The notes beneath the pieces are model-generated. The model ran no database searches, had not been told where the DNA came from, and saw nothing but the letters and a program-made list of their open reading frames with translations. A DNA stretch of 64,000 bases from Oikopleura dioica (Eukaryota > Chordata > Appendicularia > Copelata > Oikopleuridae), in NCBI GenBank assembly GCA_907165135.1, contig OU015570.1, positions 2,817,525-2,881,524 of the forward strand, read 5' to 3'. The translations under genes and the position numbers were made by a program. Of the stretch, positions 11,621 through 21,703 are shown one piece after another (position 1 is the stretch's first letter; every line of letters begins with the position of its first letter).

Positions 11621-11843
11621 AAAAAAATTTTGGTACACGAATTAGCGATGGAGCATTCCGCCCTGAATATCCTTCAGGCACAACCCCTGTACCTTCCATT
11701 TCCCCCAGTTTGCTCTCCACCACTATAAGTCGGGCATTTTCAATATCATATGGTCGACAAAACGTCGGCCTGCCATTTGGATCTTCCAATTTCAAATCTG
11801 CCACGTAAGTATTTGAATAACCACAGTCAGACTAGTTTCTACT
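11621..11843. repeat. Long inverted repeat, right arm
   Basis: Inverse of 9521-9742. Read on the minus strand it has an open exon-like segment of about 60 codons (11613-11804) that begins after a cag acceptor-like site. Its origin was not recognised; it could be a duplicated host exon. Confidence 0.88.
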
Positions 11844-11988
11844 GTTTGTATTTAAAAATTTTCATATGTTGTAGCTACGCTGAGTTGCGGCAGAAACCTT
11901 CATGCTCGATTTCACTTTGAGACTCAACTTATTGGAAAGCGATTTCGTTTTGTTTATTTCAGTAAAGCTATCGGATAAAAACAATTTA

Positions 11989-12308
11989 GGGATCCCCCCC
12001 CCCGATTTCGCCAACTTTGACCTCTATCTACTTTTTTTGAGCTTACGTAGGAAGCTGGTTTTGGGCGCATTCGAAAGTCCGCTTCTAAATGAGCAAATTC
12101 TGGTAGAATCAGCTTGCCAGCATAACATTCGCTTATGCATTACAGGCCGTCAAAGTGATTAACATTTTGAAAATGGCCATTTTAGGTCATTTTCAAATCG
12201 TATCTACTTTTTTTTGGGCTTTTGGATTCAAAATTTTTTTGGTTCATCTAAAAGTATAGACGCTAATCTTTTTTTTTTTTGGTAGAATCAGCATGATCGG
12301 ATAAGTGA
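11989..12308 (-). repeat. Dispersed repeat, inverted copy of 4164-4487
   Basis: Diverged inverted copy of the 320-bp repeat, preceded on the plus strand by a C-run (gggatcccccccccc). No coding potential. Confidence 0.75.
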
Positions 12309-13088
12309 ATTAAAAAATTCTAGTTGTAAAACTTTTTGAACCCATTTTTGGCGTTTTTTTGGTGTTTACATGCTCTCTAGCGTCAAAAATTGGCGGAAAA
12401 TTCTAGTGCGGTAATTATATTCGTAATCTTCACATTCATAGCTTACGAAAGAGCCCTTGTTTGTGCTATTTTGATGACAATGAAAAATCGAAAAAAATTG
12501 CAATTTTCACAATAAACATGCATTTTCCCGAACTTTGGGAGCCAAAATTTCTGGGATGCATTTATGTAAAGGGGTTCTATCATATATCAAAATGATCCTC
12601 AAAACACGAGGAATGTAATCATAGGCGATAATGACCGGTGCCAAAGTTTTGAAAAATCGGGGGGTGATCCCTTAACCAATTGCCGAGCATTCTGCTAGAT
12701 TGGCTTGCCGCTCGCGTAGCATCCGGAATGCTACGACTTTGAGCGCTATTTTCTTCCACTTCTACTTATTTTCTACGAATATTTTTTTCTTGAGGTTATT
12801 TATCGAAGCCTCATCTAAAAGATTCATATTATTTCAGATAATTAAGCTAAAGCTAGAAAGCCGAAAATAGGGAAAGAAAAAGGGTTTCTTCAGCGGCGCC
12901 ATTGTTCAAATCTAGAGAAAAAGACAATGGCGCGCCGCAGAACAATAGAAAAGAAGCGCCGCGAGGGCTGACTTCATTATTTCTTTTCTATTTTCTAGCG
13001 ACAAATAAATATTGTTTTAAAATTTGAAAGAAGCGAACGTATTAAAAAAAGGCTGAAATTTGCAGAAATCAAAAAATTTTTTGGAATC
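12309..13088. other. Intergenic, short palindromes only
   Basis: No gene seen. Notable words are a near-palindrome cgtagcatccggaatgctacg at about 12714 and alternating GC-rich palindromes (ggcgcc, ggcgcgcc) around 12890-12960. Confidence 0.55.
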
Positions 13089-13092
13089 GGCA

Positions 13093-13564
13093 TGTATAGG
13101 TTAGACTATTCTGCAAGGAAATAACACAACGCAACTTCAGGCAACTCTAGAGTTGAATGAAGGTTAAAAAGGGTAAAAGTTAGTTTTGGTTTATTGTCCA
13201 CAAAAGTATCTCTGAGTGGTTAAGAATGGGAGTGTAAGAGGGTTTATATAGGCTTTACTTTAGCTTCGTATTCAGCTGGAACAGGTGATGGTCAGTAAGA
13301 ACAGCTCGGATCGAAAAGAAGAGGTTCACAACGAGTTGTAGCAGTTCACAACGAGTTGTAGTGATTGAAGTTCAGAAGGCGTAGTTCAGATTCAGGAAAG
13401 ACAGTTGAAAATGAACTACCTCATCTCGCGGCGCCGAAGGCCATTTCAAAAAATGTAGGCGGCGCCCAAGAGCAGTGGTGAGGCGAGCGGGCGTCAGACG
13501 CGCAATTGCCTTTGGCGGAATTATGTGTTCTTTTTATGAAACGAGCAGAATAGTAAGACCTATA
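13093..13564 (-). repeat. 3' LTR of the minus-strand gypsy element
   Basis: The ends are mirror-related (TATAGGT...ACCTATA). It contains two direct copies of gttcacaacgagttgtag and, on the minus strand, a TATA-like cctatataaac. It does not have the usual TG..CA ends. Confidence 0.9.
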
Positions 13565-13565
13565 A

Positions 13566-13583
13566 ATTCCTCCCTCTTTATTT
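13566..13583 (-). other. Polypurine tract
   Basis: On the minus strand a purine run (AAAGAGGGAGGAATT) lies directly before the 3' LTR, where plus-strand DNA synthesis of an LTR element is primed. Confidence 0.6.
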
Positions 13584-13603
13584 TTCAGACTAAAATCCAT
13601 ATT

Positions 13604-14731
13604 TTAGTCTGAGTCGGATGATGTGTATCCAGGCCATGATTCTGGCGAGCTTTCAGAGTAATTATTCCACAGATTTCCATTGATCAGTTGATCAGCATCA
13701 TTCATTATTTGGCTTGGAGACGAGTTGAAGGTTGACTGTGATGTGGCGTTTTCATTTGATTTGTCAGCGGAGCGGTCATTTGACATCTCAACGTAGGGTT
13801 TGAGCCAATCAAGGCAGCTTGCAGATACATTTCGAAGAATGTCATCCATAGTTGATCCAGTGTCATTCGAAGCAGTTGGAATTTGGTTATCAAGTGGTGG
13901 GGGATGAAACATATCCTCAAAAGTTTGTCCAGTGACATCATCGGTAACTTTCGGAAGATCTGTTTGCTGTTCATCATCACTGATTGGGACTAACTCATAA
14001 TTCACAGACGTCTCAGGATTTTGTTCATTATTGTTTGTAGGATGGAAACGAGTTGTTTGCTCATTGTTTGTTCCAGGCGGCAGGTTACAAGGTATTTGAG
14101 CATTAATTCCAAGCTCTCTCAGATAATCAGCGTTTAGTCTCTTTGCTTTATTTGCGATAAGTTGTAATTCGGGAATCGTGATATCTCGGAATTTCTTCCA
14201 AAGGTTTCTGCATCTGTTGAACTTATCGAAAGAAGTCAAGATATGATTGTCATCATAAGTTTCTTGACTTAAATGTCTGTAGAGGAGACTTTTTCCGGTA
14301 AATTCCAAAAGAGAACAGATGTTCACCTCTTGTGTTGGGGTTGTTAAGGTCATCACTGGAATTGGTAGTGATGTTGACCAGTTTGAGGAAGAAAACAAAA
14401 GGTTTTCGCAGTCGGAAAGATACTGGCGAATTAAAATGGTTTTTTGGTCCTCTGGTATTCTACACAGACTAACAGTATGTCCGAGTGAATATGTTAAGCA
14501 AAATTGCAGGAAGCGCTTCTTAGAGTCGTATGGTTGCATCCAGACAAAGATTTGGTTCAGGGTAGTGTTCGACATCTCTTTTGCGCTTGTGTCTCTCGTC
14601 GACACGCGATTTGAATGAAATGAAGTGAAAATCTTGGCAACCAAAATCTCAAATTTTGGCCAAAATTTTCGTAAAAAAAGGGATAGATAAGTGCTGTATA
14701 AATATTGGAGCGGCACTTTCATGGGTATCAC
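13604..14731 (-). CDS. Orphan ORF (375 aa) downstream of integrase in the gypsy element
   Basis: The frame is fully open and stops only about 20 bp before the polypurine tract, so it is retained by the element. The N-terminal 35 residues are hydrophobic and aromatic; an internal Met at residue 53 is an alternative start. The C-terminal half is rich in Asn, Ser, Asp and Thr, looks disordered, and ends in a Ser/Asp-rich tail. There is no furin-like site and no convincing C-terminal membrane anchor, so it does not look like env although it sits in the env position. It is separated from integrase by about 435 bp and would need a spliced or internal transcript. Function unknown. Confidence 0.6.
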   Translation of the reverse strand: MIPMKVPLQYLYSTYLSLFLRKFWPKFEILVAKIFTSFHSNRVSTRDTSAKEMSNTTLNQIFVWMQPYDSKKRFLQFCLTYSLGHTVSLCRIPEDQKTILIRQYLSDCENLLFSSSNWSTSLPIPVMTLTTPTQEVNICSLLEFTGKSLLYRHLSQETYDDNHILTSFDKFNRCRNLWKKFRDITIPELQLIANKAKRLNADYLRELGINAQIPCNLPPGTNNEQTTRFHPTNNNEQNPETSVNYELVPISDDEQQTDLPKVTDDVTGQTFEDMFHPPPLDNQIPTASNDTGSTMDDILRNVSASCLDWLKPYVEMSNDRSADKSNENATSQSTFNSSPSQIMNDADQLINGNLWNNYSESSPESWPGYTSSDSD

Positions 14732-15166
14732 TGCGTAGCTCTTGTATCATTTGTCATCTCGGTATGACATTGATTGTTCATCTTAGCACATGAACGTCAC
14801 AGGTAACAATCATTCTTCTATCGTCGAAGATTTCTGTAAACAAGAACGGTTGCATCTTGTCGTCTTCATATTTCTACATTTTCGAATGTTGGAGAGGCAT
14901 CAGTCTGAGTTGCGCGCGGTAGACTTTCAGCGTCACAAAAATCAAAAATGCGTGAGGAATATGGCCACCTAACTATTAGCAGGGAATGGAAGCTACTTTT
15001 TGGTTACGAGGCGAGGTTTGATTCGTAAGGAGGTCCCTTCTCCATGAGCGGTCGCCAAGCTGCTCTTTAGTCGGATATCCAAGTGGACTTTGTTTACAGC
15101 CATATTGTTCCACAAATATGGATTGGCACACGGGGCTTGTGAGGGCCTTCCCTCCCCCTTCACATT
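14732..15166. other. Spacer between integrase and orphan ORF
   Basis: Non-coding on the minus strand. It may carry the splice acceptor or promoter for the orphan ORF. No specific signal identified. Confidence 0.4.
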
Positions 15167-16245
15167 TTATTGGTGTCTTGGCCGCAATCTATTTGCCCAA
15201 GTATTAATGTGAGGTTCTCCAGGGCAAACTTCTTTAAGTTCTTTCATGTCATGAACTTCTTCAGCATCAAGTTTAGCAACGGTATCAGGATCTGGAGAAA
15301 CTGGTGGAACGGTAACAGGAAGTTCCTCAGGGTCATTTTTGAACTTCAATGGTCGGATCAAGTTGATATGTCGACGGTACTCCCTTCGAGTTTCGACATC
15401 TTTCACAATGTAAGAGTCCTTGCTGATTCGTTTGATAACAGTGAATGGGCCGAACCAGACTCTATTTAGCTTTCTAAAAGCTGGTTTCCAGATGAGACAT
15501 TTGGATCCAATCTCAAGGGTAGGAGCATTATTCTTGTCTCGTGCAAGCAGTTTCCGGTATCGAGAAACTTGATGAGCAAGAATTGACGGGTGCAATTTGT
15601 CAAAGTACTTGTTGAGTCCAGTCAACCACTTATCCTTTGATGCGCCGTCAACAGGGTTTGTTTGGAAAGGGACGTGGAATTGTCGTCCATAGTAGCACTC
15701 ATTAGCACTTCTGCCATCTAGCGTCGATTTCGGTAGATTGTTGATATAATATCTAACCATTGGCCAGGCAGTTGACCAGTTACGGTGATCTGCATTTAGC
15801 AGCTTAAGTTTTGTATTGACCTCGCGATGAAGTCTTTCTAGGGCACCATTGCTTTGACTTCGGTAAGCAGTCGTTCGCGAGTGTCGGATCTCAAATTTGC
15901 GAAATACTTCAGCAACAAGCGGGCCAAATTCAGATCCGTTATCTGAGAAGGAGTCGTTGTTGATTCCATGCCGAAGGATCAAAGTAAGAATGTTTTTCGC
16001 AACAATAGGATCGCTTTTTGTTCCAAGAGGCTCTCCATCAATATAGCCAGTCAATGAGTCGGAACAAGTTAGGAGGTATCGTTTTCCTTGGTTGTCCTTT
16101 TGACCAAAATCCATCAGATCAAAGAAGGTTTTCGTAAATGGTATTGACTCAAAATACCGATTTTGGATCATTGAAGGACGTAGTTTGCTCAAAGGCTTCG
16201 TGTTGATACAAGTGGCACATGATGTTGTTATCTCACGGGTTTTGT
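15167..16245 (-). CDS. Integrase domain of the gypsy element (separate frame from pol)
   Basis: Retroviral-type integrase that inserts the cDNA. The CxxC half of its zinc-binding domain lies at about 16195-16235 in this frame. The His half lies in the upstream pol frame, so a one-base frame change near 16228-16250 divides the domain. The catalytic triad is visible: Asp in the FFDLMDFG stretch, Asp in SDNGSEF, Glu in GALERLHRE. The C-terminal part is long, with an acidic, Pro-rich tail. The break falls beside a short A/C run (aaaaccc on the minus strand) and could be an indel mutation or a sequencing slip; a programmed shift there is less likely. Confidence 0.85.
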
Positions 16246-18555
16246 TTGCACGTCGTGGATGAAAAACCGTTTTAACATCATGTTTAATTGTTTGCTACCA
16301 GCATGGCACGTGTAGCAATGAAGAAAGGAAATGAATTCATTGCTTAGATCTTCAGGAAGGACAAGTCGATTATCTTTGTAAAGTAACCCGTCCTTTGTTT
16401 GAAAGGGTGATTTTGGATTGCGTCCACATTTTTCAATAAGGTTTCTTGACTTCACACAATTCCTTTGAAGTTCGGATAACTCTTTCGCGGTAAAGTTTTG
16501 TTCACCAAATGAGAAGACGCTCTCTTTGCTAGCTGTCATTCTTGTGTGGAAGGCGAACACAGTCTCGGGAATATCCTCAAATTTCATTGAGTCACTCTCA
16601 AGGTCATCGCTTGATGAAGCCTCTAGACGTGAGAGATAATCAGCAGTACACATGATCGGGCTTGTGCCAGGCTCGTGAAGGATCGTGAAATTAAATTTAA
16701 GCAAGTAGTTGTGGATGTTTGTTAATTTGATATCGTTGTTTTTGTAGTCTCGCTGCTCTTTAAACAAATAACATAGTGATTTATGGTCCACAACGCAGGT
16801 GAAATGTGTATTAAGGAGGAAATACTCGAAATGGGAAATGCTGAATGCCAGTGCAAATAACTCTTTGATCCTCATAGATCGTTTCAAGTCAGGTTCTTTG
16901 AGAGCTTTCGAGAAGTAGCCCAAAATGTTGAGATTTTCACCAATTCTTTGATAGAGGATTCCGCCAACTTTCTTTCCACTACTGTCGGTGACCAAAATCA
17001 AGGGTTTTCCAAGTTGAAAGTGGGACAGTGATGGCTTCATCAACAATTCATTCTTTATTGTTTGGAAAGCGTGCTCATGTTTGTCAGCCCATTGAAATTC
17101 AACATTCTTTGATGTGAGATCGTAAAGAGGTTGCAAAATGGCACTTCCGTCTCTTATGAACTTGATGTTGTAATTGAATACTCCCAAGAGGCGTTTTACT
17201 TCGCTCTTTGACTTTGGAGCTTTTAAGTTCTTGATGGTCTCGAGATGTTTGTCAGTTGGTCGAACACCGTCTTTGCTTATTGAGTAGCCAAGAAAGTCGG
17301 CCTCAGTTCGGCATAGAAAACATTTCTTTGGTGAGAGGAGCAGGCCATTATTAACGCAGGTCTTGAAGATGAATTCCAGTGTTTCAAGGTGTTTCTCAAA
17401 GGAATTGTCAATGCAGATTATATCATCCAAGTATAAAAGAATGCTTGGGTGGTCTAGTAATTTCTGCATGATTCTTGAGAAGGCACTCGGAGCTGTTGAT
17501 ACACCATAAAGCATACGTTGGGCGGCATAATGTTTGTTGTTGAAGGAGAAAGCGAGCTTGTGGGAATCTTCAGCGGCAGTTTGTATTTGCCAATACCCTC
17601 GGTGGCAATCAATTTGACTGATGAAGCATGAGTTCCCATTTGAAAGACGAGTTCCGATATCTGTCAATACCACAGACAAGTGAGGCAGCGGGAACCGATC
17701 TTGTTGAATGAGTTTGTTTAAGGATCTTGCATCAAGAGAAATCCTTATAGAGCCATCGTGTTTCTTCAGAATAATCAGCGGTATATTGAAACCAGACGAT
17801 GTCTCTCTGATGATGTCCAGACTTTTCCATCGCTCAATCTCTTTGCTAACCTGATCTCTCATGTGAATCGGTATTGGGCGAGGAGGTTGGTGTGTTGTCT
17901 GAGATTCATCAAGCATAGGTAGGGTGAACCGGAAATAATGAAGTTTTCCAAGGTCATCTTCACCCATTGAGAAGGCAAGTTTATATTTGCCAACGAGATC
18001 AATCAGTTTTCCTTCTTGCTCCGAAGTCGTGTCGCCGAATGAGCCAATTTCCGGTTTGAAATTCATTATTTCAGCCTTTTGACTTCGTAATCTTTGGAAT
18101 GATTCTAGGGATTCCCTTTCAGTTTTAGAATCTTTGATCTCGACAATTGCATTGACATTGCAATATTTTGAGTTCTCATCGGGTCTTATTGTCCGGACTT
18201 GTTTGTTTTTCCAAACAATAAATTTCTTATCAGGAAAAGCAACATCTTTGAGGAGGTCGCAGCCAATAAGGACAGGAACACAAAGTGAGTCGACAACAAG
18301 TGGGTTTATGATCAGGGAGAGTTTTCCGTCGCCGATTGTTTGGACTGTCATTTTGATTGGTTCGGCGAGTGTTGACGGTCGGATAAATTGGTTATTTGCA
18401 CAAATAATTTCCACTTTTGATGGTTTGGTGTTGTAGACGAACGGAAGACTTGAATTGATACAGGTCTTTGAAGCACCGGTGTCAAGGAGCGCGACGTAGT
18501 TGTAGCCATTGACATTGACGTTGATAAATTTCAGGTTTGAGGGAGCGTAGAACAT
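16228..18555 (-). CDS. Pol: protease, reverse transcriptase, RNase H (775 aa)
   Basis: Polyprotein replicating the element. An aspartic protease active site LDTGAS lies at about residue 25. Reverse transcriptase has the catalytic YLDDII at about residue 376. RNase H starts near residue 520 (LVTDSSGK) with a later DHKSL. The frame ends inside the integrase zinc finger (HCYTCHAG...), beyond which coding continues in another frame. It lies in the same frame as gag: from the gag UGA at 18592-18594, 12 sense codons lead to the first pol ATG with no other stop. Gag-Pol is therefore probably made by stop-codon readthrough rather than by frameshift. Confidence 0.92.
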   Translation of the reverse strand: MFYAPSNLKFINVNVNGYNYVALLDTGASKTCINSSLPFVYNTKPSKVEIICANNQFIRPSTLAEPIKMTVQTIGDGKLSLIINPLVVDSLCVPVLIGCDLLKDVAFPDKKFIVWKNKQVRTIRPDENSKYCNVNAIVEIKDSKTERESLESFQRLRSQKAEIMNFKPEIGSFGDTTSEQEGKLIDLVGKYKLAFSMGEDDLGKLHYFRFTLPMLDESQTTHQPPRPIPIHMRDQVSKEIERWKSLDIIRETSSGFNIPLIILKKHDGSIRISLDARSLNKLIQQDRFPLPHLSVVLTDIGTRLSNGNSCFISQIDCHRGYWQIQTAAEDSHKLAFSFNNKHYAAQRMLYGVSTAPSAFSRIMQKLLDHPSILLYLDDIICIDNSFEKHLETLEFIFKTCVNNGLLLSPKKCFLCRTEADFLGYSISKDGVRPTDKHLETIKNLKAPKSKSEVKRLLGVFNYNIKFIRDGSAILQPLYDLTSKNVEFQWADKHEHAFQTIKNELLMKPSLSHFQLGKPLILVTDSSGKKVGGILYQRIGENLNILGYFSKALKEPDLKRSMRIKELFALAFSISHFEYFLLNTHFTCVVDHKSLCYLFKEQRDYKNNDIKLTNIHNYLLKFNFTILHEPGTSPIMCTADYLSRLEASSSDDLESDSMKFEDIPETVFAFHTRMTASKESVFSFGEQNFTAKELSELQRNCVKSRNLIEKCGRNPKSPFQTKDGLLYKDNRLVLPEDLSNEFISFLHCYTCHAGSKQLNMMLKRFFIHDVQTKPVR

Positions 18556-18585
18556 ATTCGGAATGGCAAGAACAGTTTCGGAATT

Positions 18586-18594
18586 TCTTAGTCA
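18586..18594 (-). promoter_or_regulatory. Candidate UGA-CUA stop-codon readthrough site between gag and pol
   Basis: Minus-strand codons are TTA TGA CTA AGA. UGA followed by CUA is the best characterised leaky stop context, known from alphavirus nsP3/nsP4 and several animal readthrough genes. The stop is the only interruption between gag and pol, and the two are in one frame. No downstream stem-loop or pseudoknot was modelled. Confidence 0.65.
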
Positions 18595-19971
18595 TAAGAG
18601 TGACCTTGCGTATTCTTTGACCTGTGCAGGAATTTCTTGCTGCGGAGCATGTTGGTACTTGCAGGAACTTCCATATTTGCATTGGCCAGTGTTCGTGTAC
18701 TTAAAGCAATATCCTTGGGCTTTGTCAAGATCAATCTTTGATTTTTTCTTCCCACTTTGCTTCTTCCGGTTAGTCTCATGGTCCGCTTTGAACTTTTTGA
18801 ACTCTTCCATGAGTTGCTGGATTTGTTTGTTGATCGGGTCATTTTCAGGTTTCGTGACGGCGGCAAAATTGATCTCGCGTTTCGGAATGGATCTTTCAAG
18901 CTCGTTTGCTCGTTTAACAATCGAGCTAACATCAAGGCTAGCTTTGTCTCGCAACAGAAGTTCTCGAAGTCGATCGTCTTGGGCAGAGCAAAATTTCTCG
19001 ATCAAGAGTTCTTCGTCGTGTTTCCGGAGATCTTTGATGTTATACCCCTGCCTGTAATAGCTCGTTAACTTGGCCATGGCGACACCAAAAGAGTCAGATC
19101 CACGTTGGTAGTTCTCATAAAGGTGTTTCCAGTGATCTCGGGAGAAGCCAAGCACGTCTTCAAGTTTTGCTTTGAATGCATCCCATTCTTGAAGTTCAGT
19201 GTCCGTGAGAGAAGCAATGATGTGGCTCCCTTGCTCTTCGGCTAGCAGGGCACTGAGGGCGCACGTGATAAGTTCTTCATCGTTAAGCGAGGTGACCCGG
19301 CCATAAATCTCCATGTTTCGAATCCAGGCACTTATCGGAAGGCATGTATCATATTTCGGCGTTTTTATTCGTGCTTTGCCGGACTCAAACTTCCGTTTTG
19401 GCTGATATTCGGGTTCGCGTTCCTCCCTTCTATTTCGAGTGGGTTGTTTGTCTCGGTTCTTAGATGGCTTCTTTTCAGGTTTTTCTTTCTTGATCTCGGG
19501 CTTTGGTGGCGTAGATCGCTTTGGTTGAGAATTTTTCGGTCTCATGGTAGCGTTTGCTGACATATCAGAGTCGGAAGATGAGTCTTCATCGGTTACGTCA
19601 AGCTCTGGTAGACCCTCAGTATCACTCTCGACATCCAAAGAGGCCATTATCTTGCTCAAGGAATCAGCTTCTTGAGTTGCGACAATTTGCTCGAGGTTCA
19701 TTTTATGCCGTGGGTGAGCAAATTTCTGCTCAACTTCCCCAGTGAAGTCGGGCAAAAATTCGACAAATTTACCGTCATTTGTCGGTTTAAAATGAAACTT
19801 TCGGTCTCTTTCGAGAAAACCCGGATCAACGAGTAAGATATTGCAAACAATGGATCGTTTGTCCGTGATTGGGATTTTTGTTGGGTAACACTTTCCCGGA
19901 CAAGAGTCATAGATTTGCAATAGCTCATATCGAGTAAGATCAGAAGCGTTTTTGAAATATTCCCCTCCCAT
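18592..19971 (-). CDS. Gag-like protein (459 aa) with a CCCH zinc finger
   Basis: First ORF of the gypsy element, beginning 133 bp inside the 5' LTR. The middle is strongly charged (Lys/Glu/Arg-rich, about residues 140-200). It is followed by a region of capsid-like helices containing stretches such as LEDVLGFSRDHWKHLYENY. Near the C-terminus, instead of the usual CCHC knuckle, is a CCCH finger (C-x8-C-x5-C-x3-H, around residues 422-441), a fold typical of RNA-binding proteins. It ends at a UGA that appears built for readthrough into pol. Confidence 0.85.
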   Translation of the reverse strand: MGGEYFKNASDLTRYELLQIYDSCPGKCYPTKIPITDKRSIVCNILLVDPGFLERDRKFHFKPTNDGKFVEFLPDFTGEVEQKFAHPRHKMNLEQIVATQEADSLSKIMASLDVESDTEGLPELDVTDEDSSSDSDMSANATMRPKNSQPKRSTPPKPEIKKEKPEKKPSKNRDKQPTRNRREEREPEYQPKRKFESGKARIKTPKYDTCLPISAWIRNMEIYGRVTSLNDEELITCALSALLAEEQGSHIIASLTDTELQEWDAFKAKLEDVLGFSRDHWKHLYENYQRGSDSFGVAMAKLTSYYRQGYNIKDLRKHDEELLIEKFCSAQDDRLRELLLRDKASLDVSSIVKRANELERSIPKREINFAAVTKPENDPINKQIQQLMEEFKKFKADHETNRKKQSGKKKSKIDLDKAQGYCFKYTNTGQCKYGSSCKYQHAPQQEIPAQVKEYARSLL

Positions 19972-20088
19972 TATTATTTTGGTACTTACGTTTGTCGTCT
20001 TCTAACGGCAGCTCTCTTCGATCGTTAAGCACTTTTCACTGCAGCTCTCTTCGATCGTTAGCTCTCTTATTCTTTGGGCGTTCCGTTT

Positions 20089-20101
20089 GGTTCAGTCACC
20101 A
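20089..20101 (-). other. Primer-binding site of the gypsy element
   Basis: On the minus strand TGGTGACTGAACC lies 3 nt after the 5' LTR. It begins with TGG, as expected for pairing with the CCA end of a tRNA primer. The Tor-like element has the related GGTGACTGAA at 21704-21713. Confidence 0.65.
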
Positions 20102-20104
20102 ATT

Positions 20105-20577
20105 TGTATAGGTTAGACTATTCTGCAAGGAAATAACACAACGCAACTTCAGGCAACTCTAGAGTTGAATGAAGGTTAAAAAGGGTAAAAGTTAGTTTTG
20201 GTTTATTGTCCACAAAAGTATCTCTGAGTGGTTAAGAATGAGAGTGTAAGAGGGTTTATATAGGCTTTACTTTAGCTTCGTATTCAGCTGGAACAGGTGA
20301 TGGTCAGTAAGAACAGCTCGGATCGAAAAAAAGAGGTTCACAACGAGTTGTAGCAGTTCACAACGAGTTGTAGTGATTGAAGTTCAGAAGGCGTAGTTCA
20401 GATTCAGGAAAGACAGTTGAAAATGAACTACCTCATCTCGCGGCGCCGAAGGCCATTTCAAAAAAATGTAGGCGGCGCCCAAGAGCAGTGGTGAGGCGAG
20501 CGGGCGTCAGACGCGCAATTGCCTTTGGCGGAATTATGTGTTCTTTTTATGAAACGAGCAGAATAGTAAGACCTATA
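20105..20577 (-). repeat. 5' LTR of the minus-strand gypsy element
   Basis: Copy of the LTR at 13093-13564. It carries the putative promoter (TATA-like cctatataaac on the minus strand) for the gag-pol transcript. Confidence 0.9.
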
Positions 20578-20711
20578 GGCATATTTGATCTCCAGATATT
20601 TGGCTTGAAAGGCGCTTGTAGCATTCAGGATGCTACGCGCTCGGCAACGGGCTAAAAACTCGAAAATTTGTCAGAGGCTCCTACTCAATTTTACAATGCC
20701 TCTGACTGGTA

Positions 20712-21030
20712 TTACAAAATGAAGATTTTCCTATGCTTTATATGTTTGTTTAAGCTGGGATCTTCTAAAGAAATTTCAAGTCCCTCTACTTGTTTTCGCT
20801 TGTCAAACGATAGATTTTTATGCAACAGAGTGAATTTAGATTTTAGATATTCAAATCGAGACTTCGGGTTATTTTGCTGATATTTTTCATTGAATCCTGT
20901 CTGAAAAACCTCACAATTCTGTGCGTATACAGCTGTATCTTTCGATTTTTGCCCGTGGTCCCGAATTCTCATCAGTAAATTTTCGGATTCCCCAATATAC
21001 TTCTCCCCACAATGACAGACAAAATGTGGT
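20712..21030 (-). pseudogene. Penelope-like element, GIY-YIG endonuclease remnant
   Basis: The minus-strand frame contains CHCGEKYIGESENLLMRIRDH followed by a lysine-rich tail. This matches the GIY-YIG endonuclease block found C-terminal to the reverse transcriptase in Penelope-like retroelements. It lies just outside the left end of the Tor-like element. The matching reverse transcriptase remnant lies just outside the right end on the same strand, so the two are probably halves of one split copy. The upstream part toward 21412 is not in an obvious frame. Confidence 0.55.
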
Positions 21031-21412
21031 GTTAATACACCACATTAATGGCCTTTTCCTCTTCTGGCTTTAAGTTCAAGAAAACTCTAGAACTAAAACT
21101 AGAAATTTTTTTTTCTAGAGTTGGATTTTTCATATGTAGCTCTTCAGGTAGAGTGGCTCAAGGCGATTATTTTCCTGTATCAAACTCAAATTTTACATTT
21201 CTAGAAAAAAAATGAGAGCGTGGCAAAGTTTTGGACTTTTGGAACTTCAGTGAGTCATCGTGACGTCATTTTCGGGGACTCATCCTCTGAAAGTACTTTT
21301 TTCTGGTGTAACTTCTTGCGCTCTTTCTAGTGAGCACAAGAAACGGGGGTGCTAGGATTTCGAATCTCAACTCCTTATTTAAATTAACCTTAGGTAAAAG
21401 ATTGGAGATAAT

Positions 21413-21699
21413 TAGAGAATGAACAATTACGATCCAAAAAATGGCGCGCAGGCGCTCGTGAGCAGGACGCTCACCGACGAAGACTAAGCGACAAAAATGA
21501 TAACTTCACTCACTCCACCCAACTGTTCAAGAGATATTAACATTAAATAAATCAAGTGTAAATTTACTAGGTGGATTCATTCTTATCAATTAGCAAGTAT
21601 ATCAGCAAGTCAAACACCTGTTAGCCGCCGGCCCACACCAGTCATTAGGAAAGCAGTCTTTGCCAGTATAGTCTATCAGGAATAACCTGTTTAATCTCT
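21413..21699 (+). repeat. 5' LTR of the Tor-like element
   Basis: Starts TAGAGAATG and ends ttaatctct. The partner LTR ends ttaatctca, giving imperfect inverted ends (T-A-GAGA / TCTCA). No further difference from the 3' LTR was seen. Confidence 0.9.
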
Positions 21700-21703
21700 A
21701 TTC

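Larger units (their letters stand above)
13093..20577 (-). mobile_element. Ty3/gypsy LTR retrotransposon on the minus strand, complete
   Basis: Two nearly identical LTRs (13093-13564 and 20105-20577; two substitutions and one indel noticed) bound a 7.5-kb element. It is flanked by the direct repeat ggca (13089-13092 and 20578-20581), or ggcat if the LTR starts at the G. Gene order on the minus strand is gag, protease, reverse transcriptase, RNase H, integrase and an orphan ORF. A primer-binding site and polypurine tract are in the expected places. High LTR identity indicates a recent insertion. Confidence 0.93.

Noticed and set aside
16228-16250. Programmed frameshift between RNase H and integrase
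   Set aside because: The break is inside the integrase zinc finger, an unusual place for programmed shifting, and lies by a short A/C run. A simple indel is more likely.
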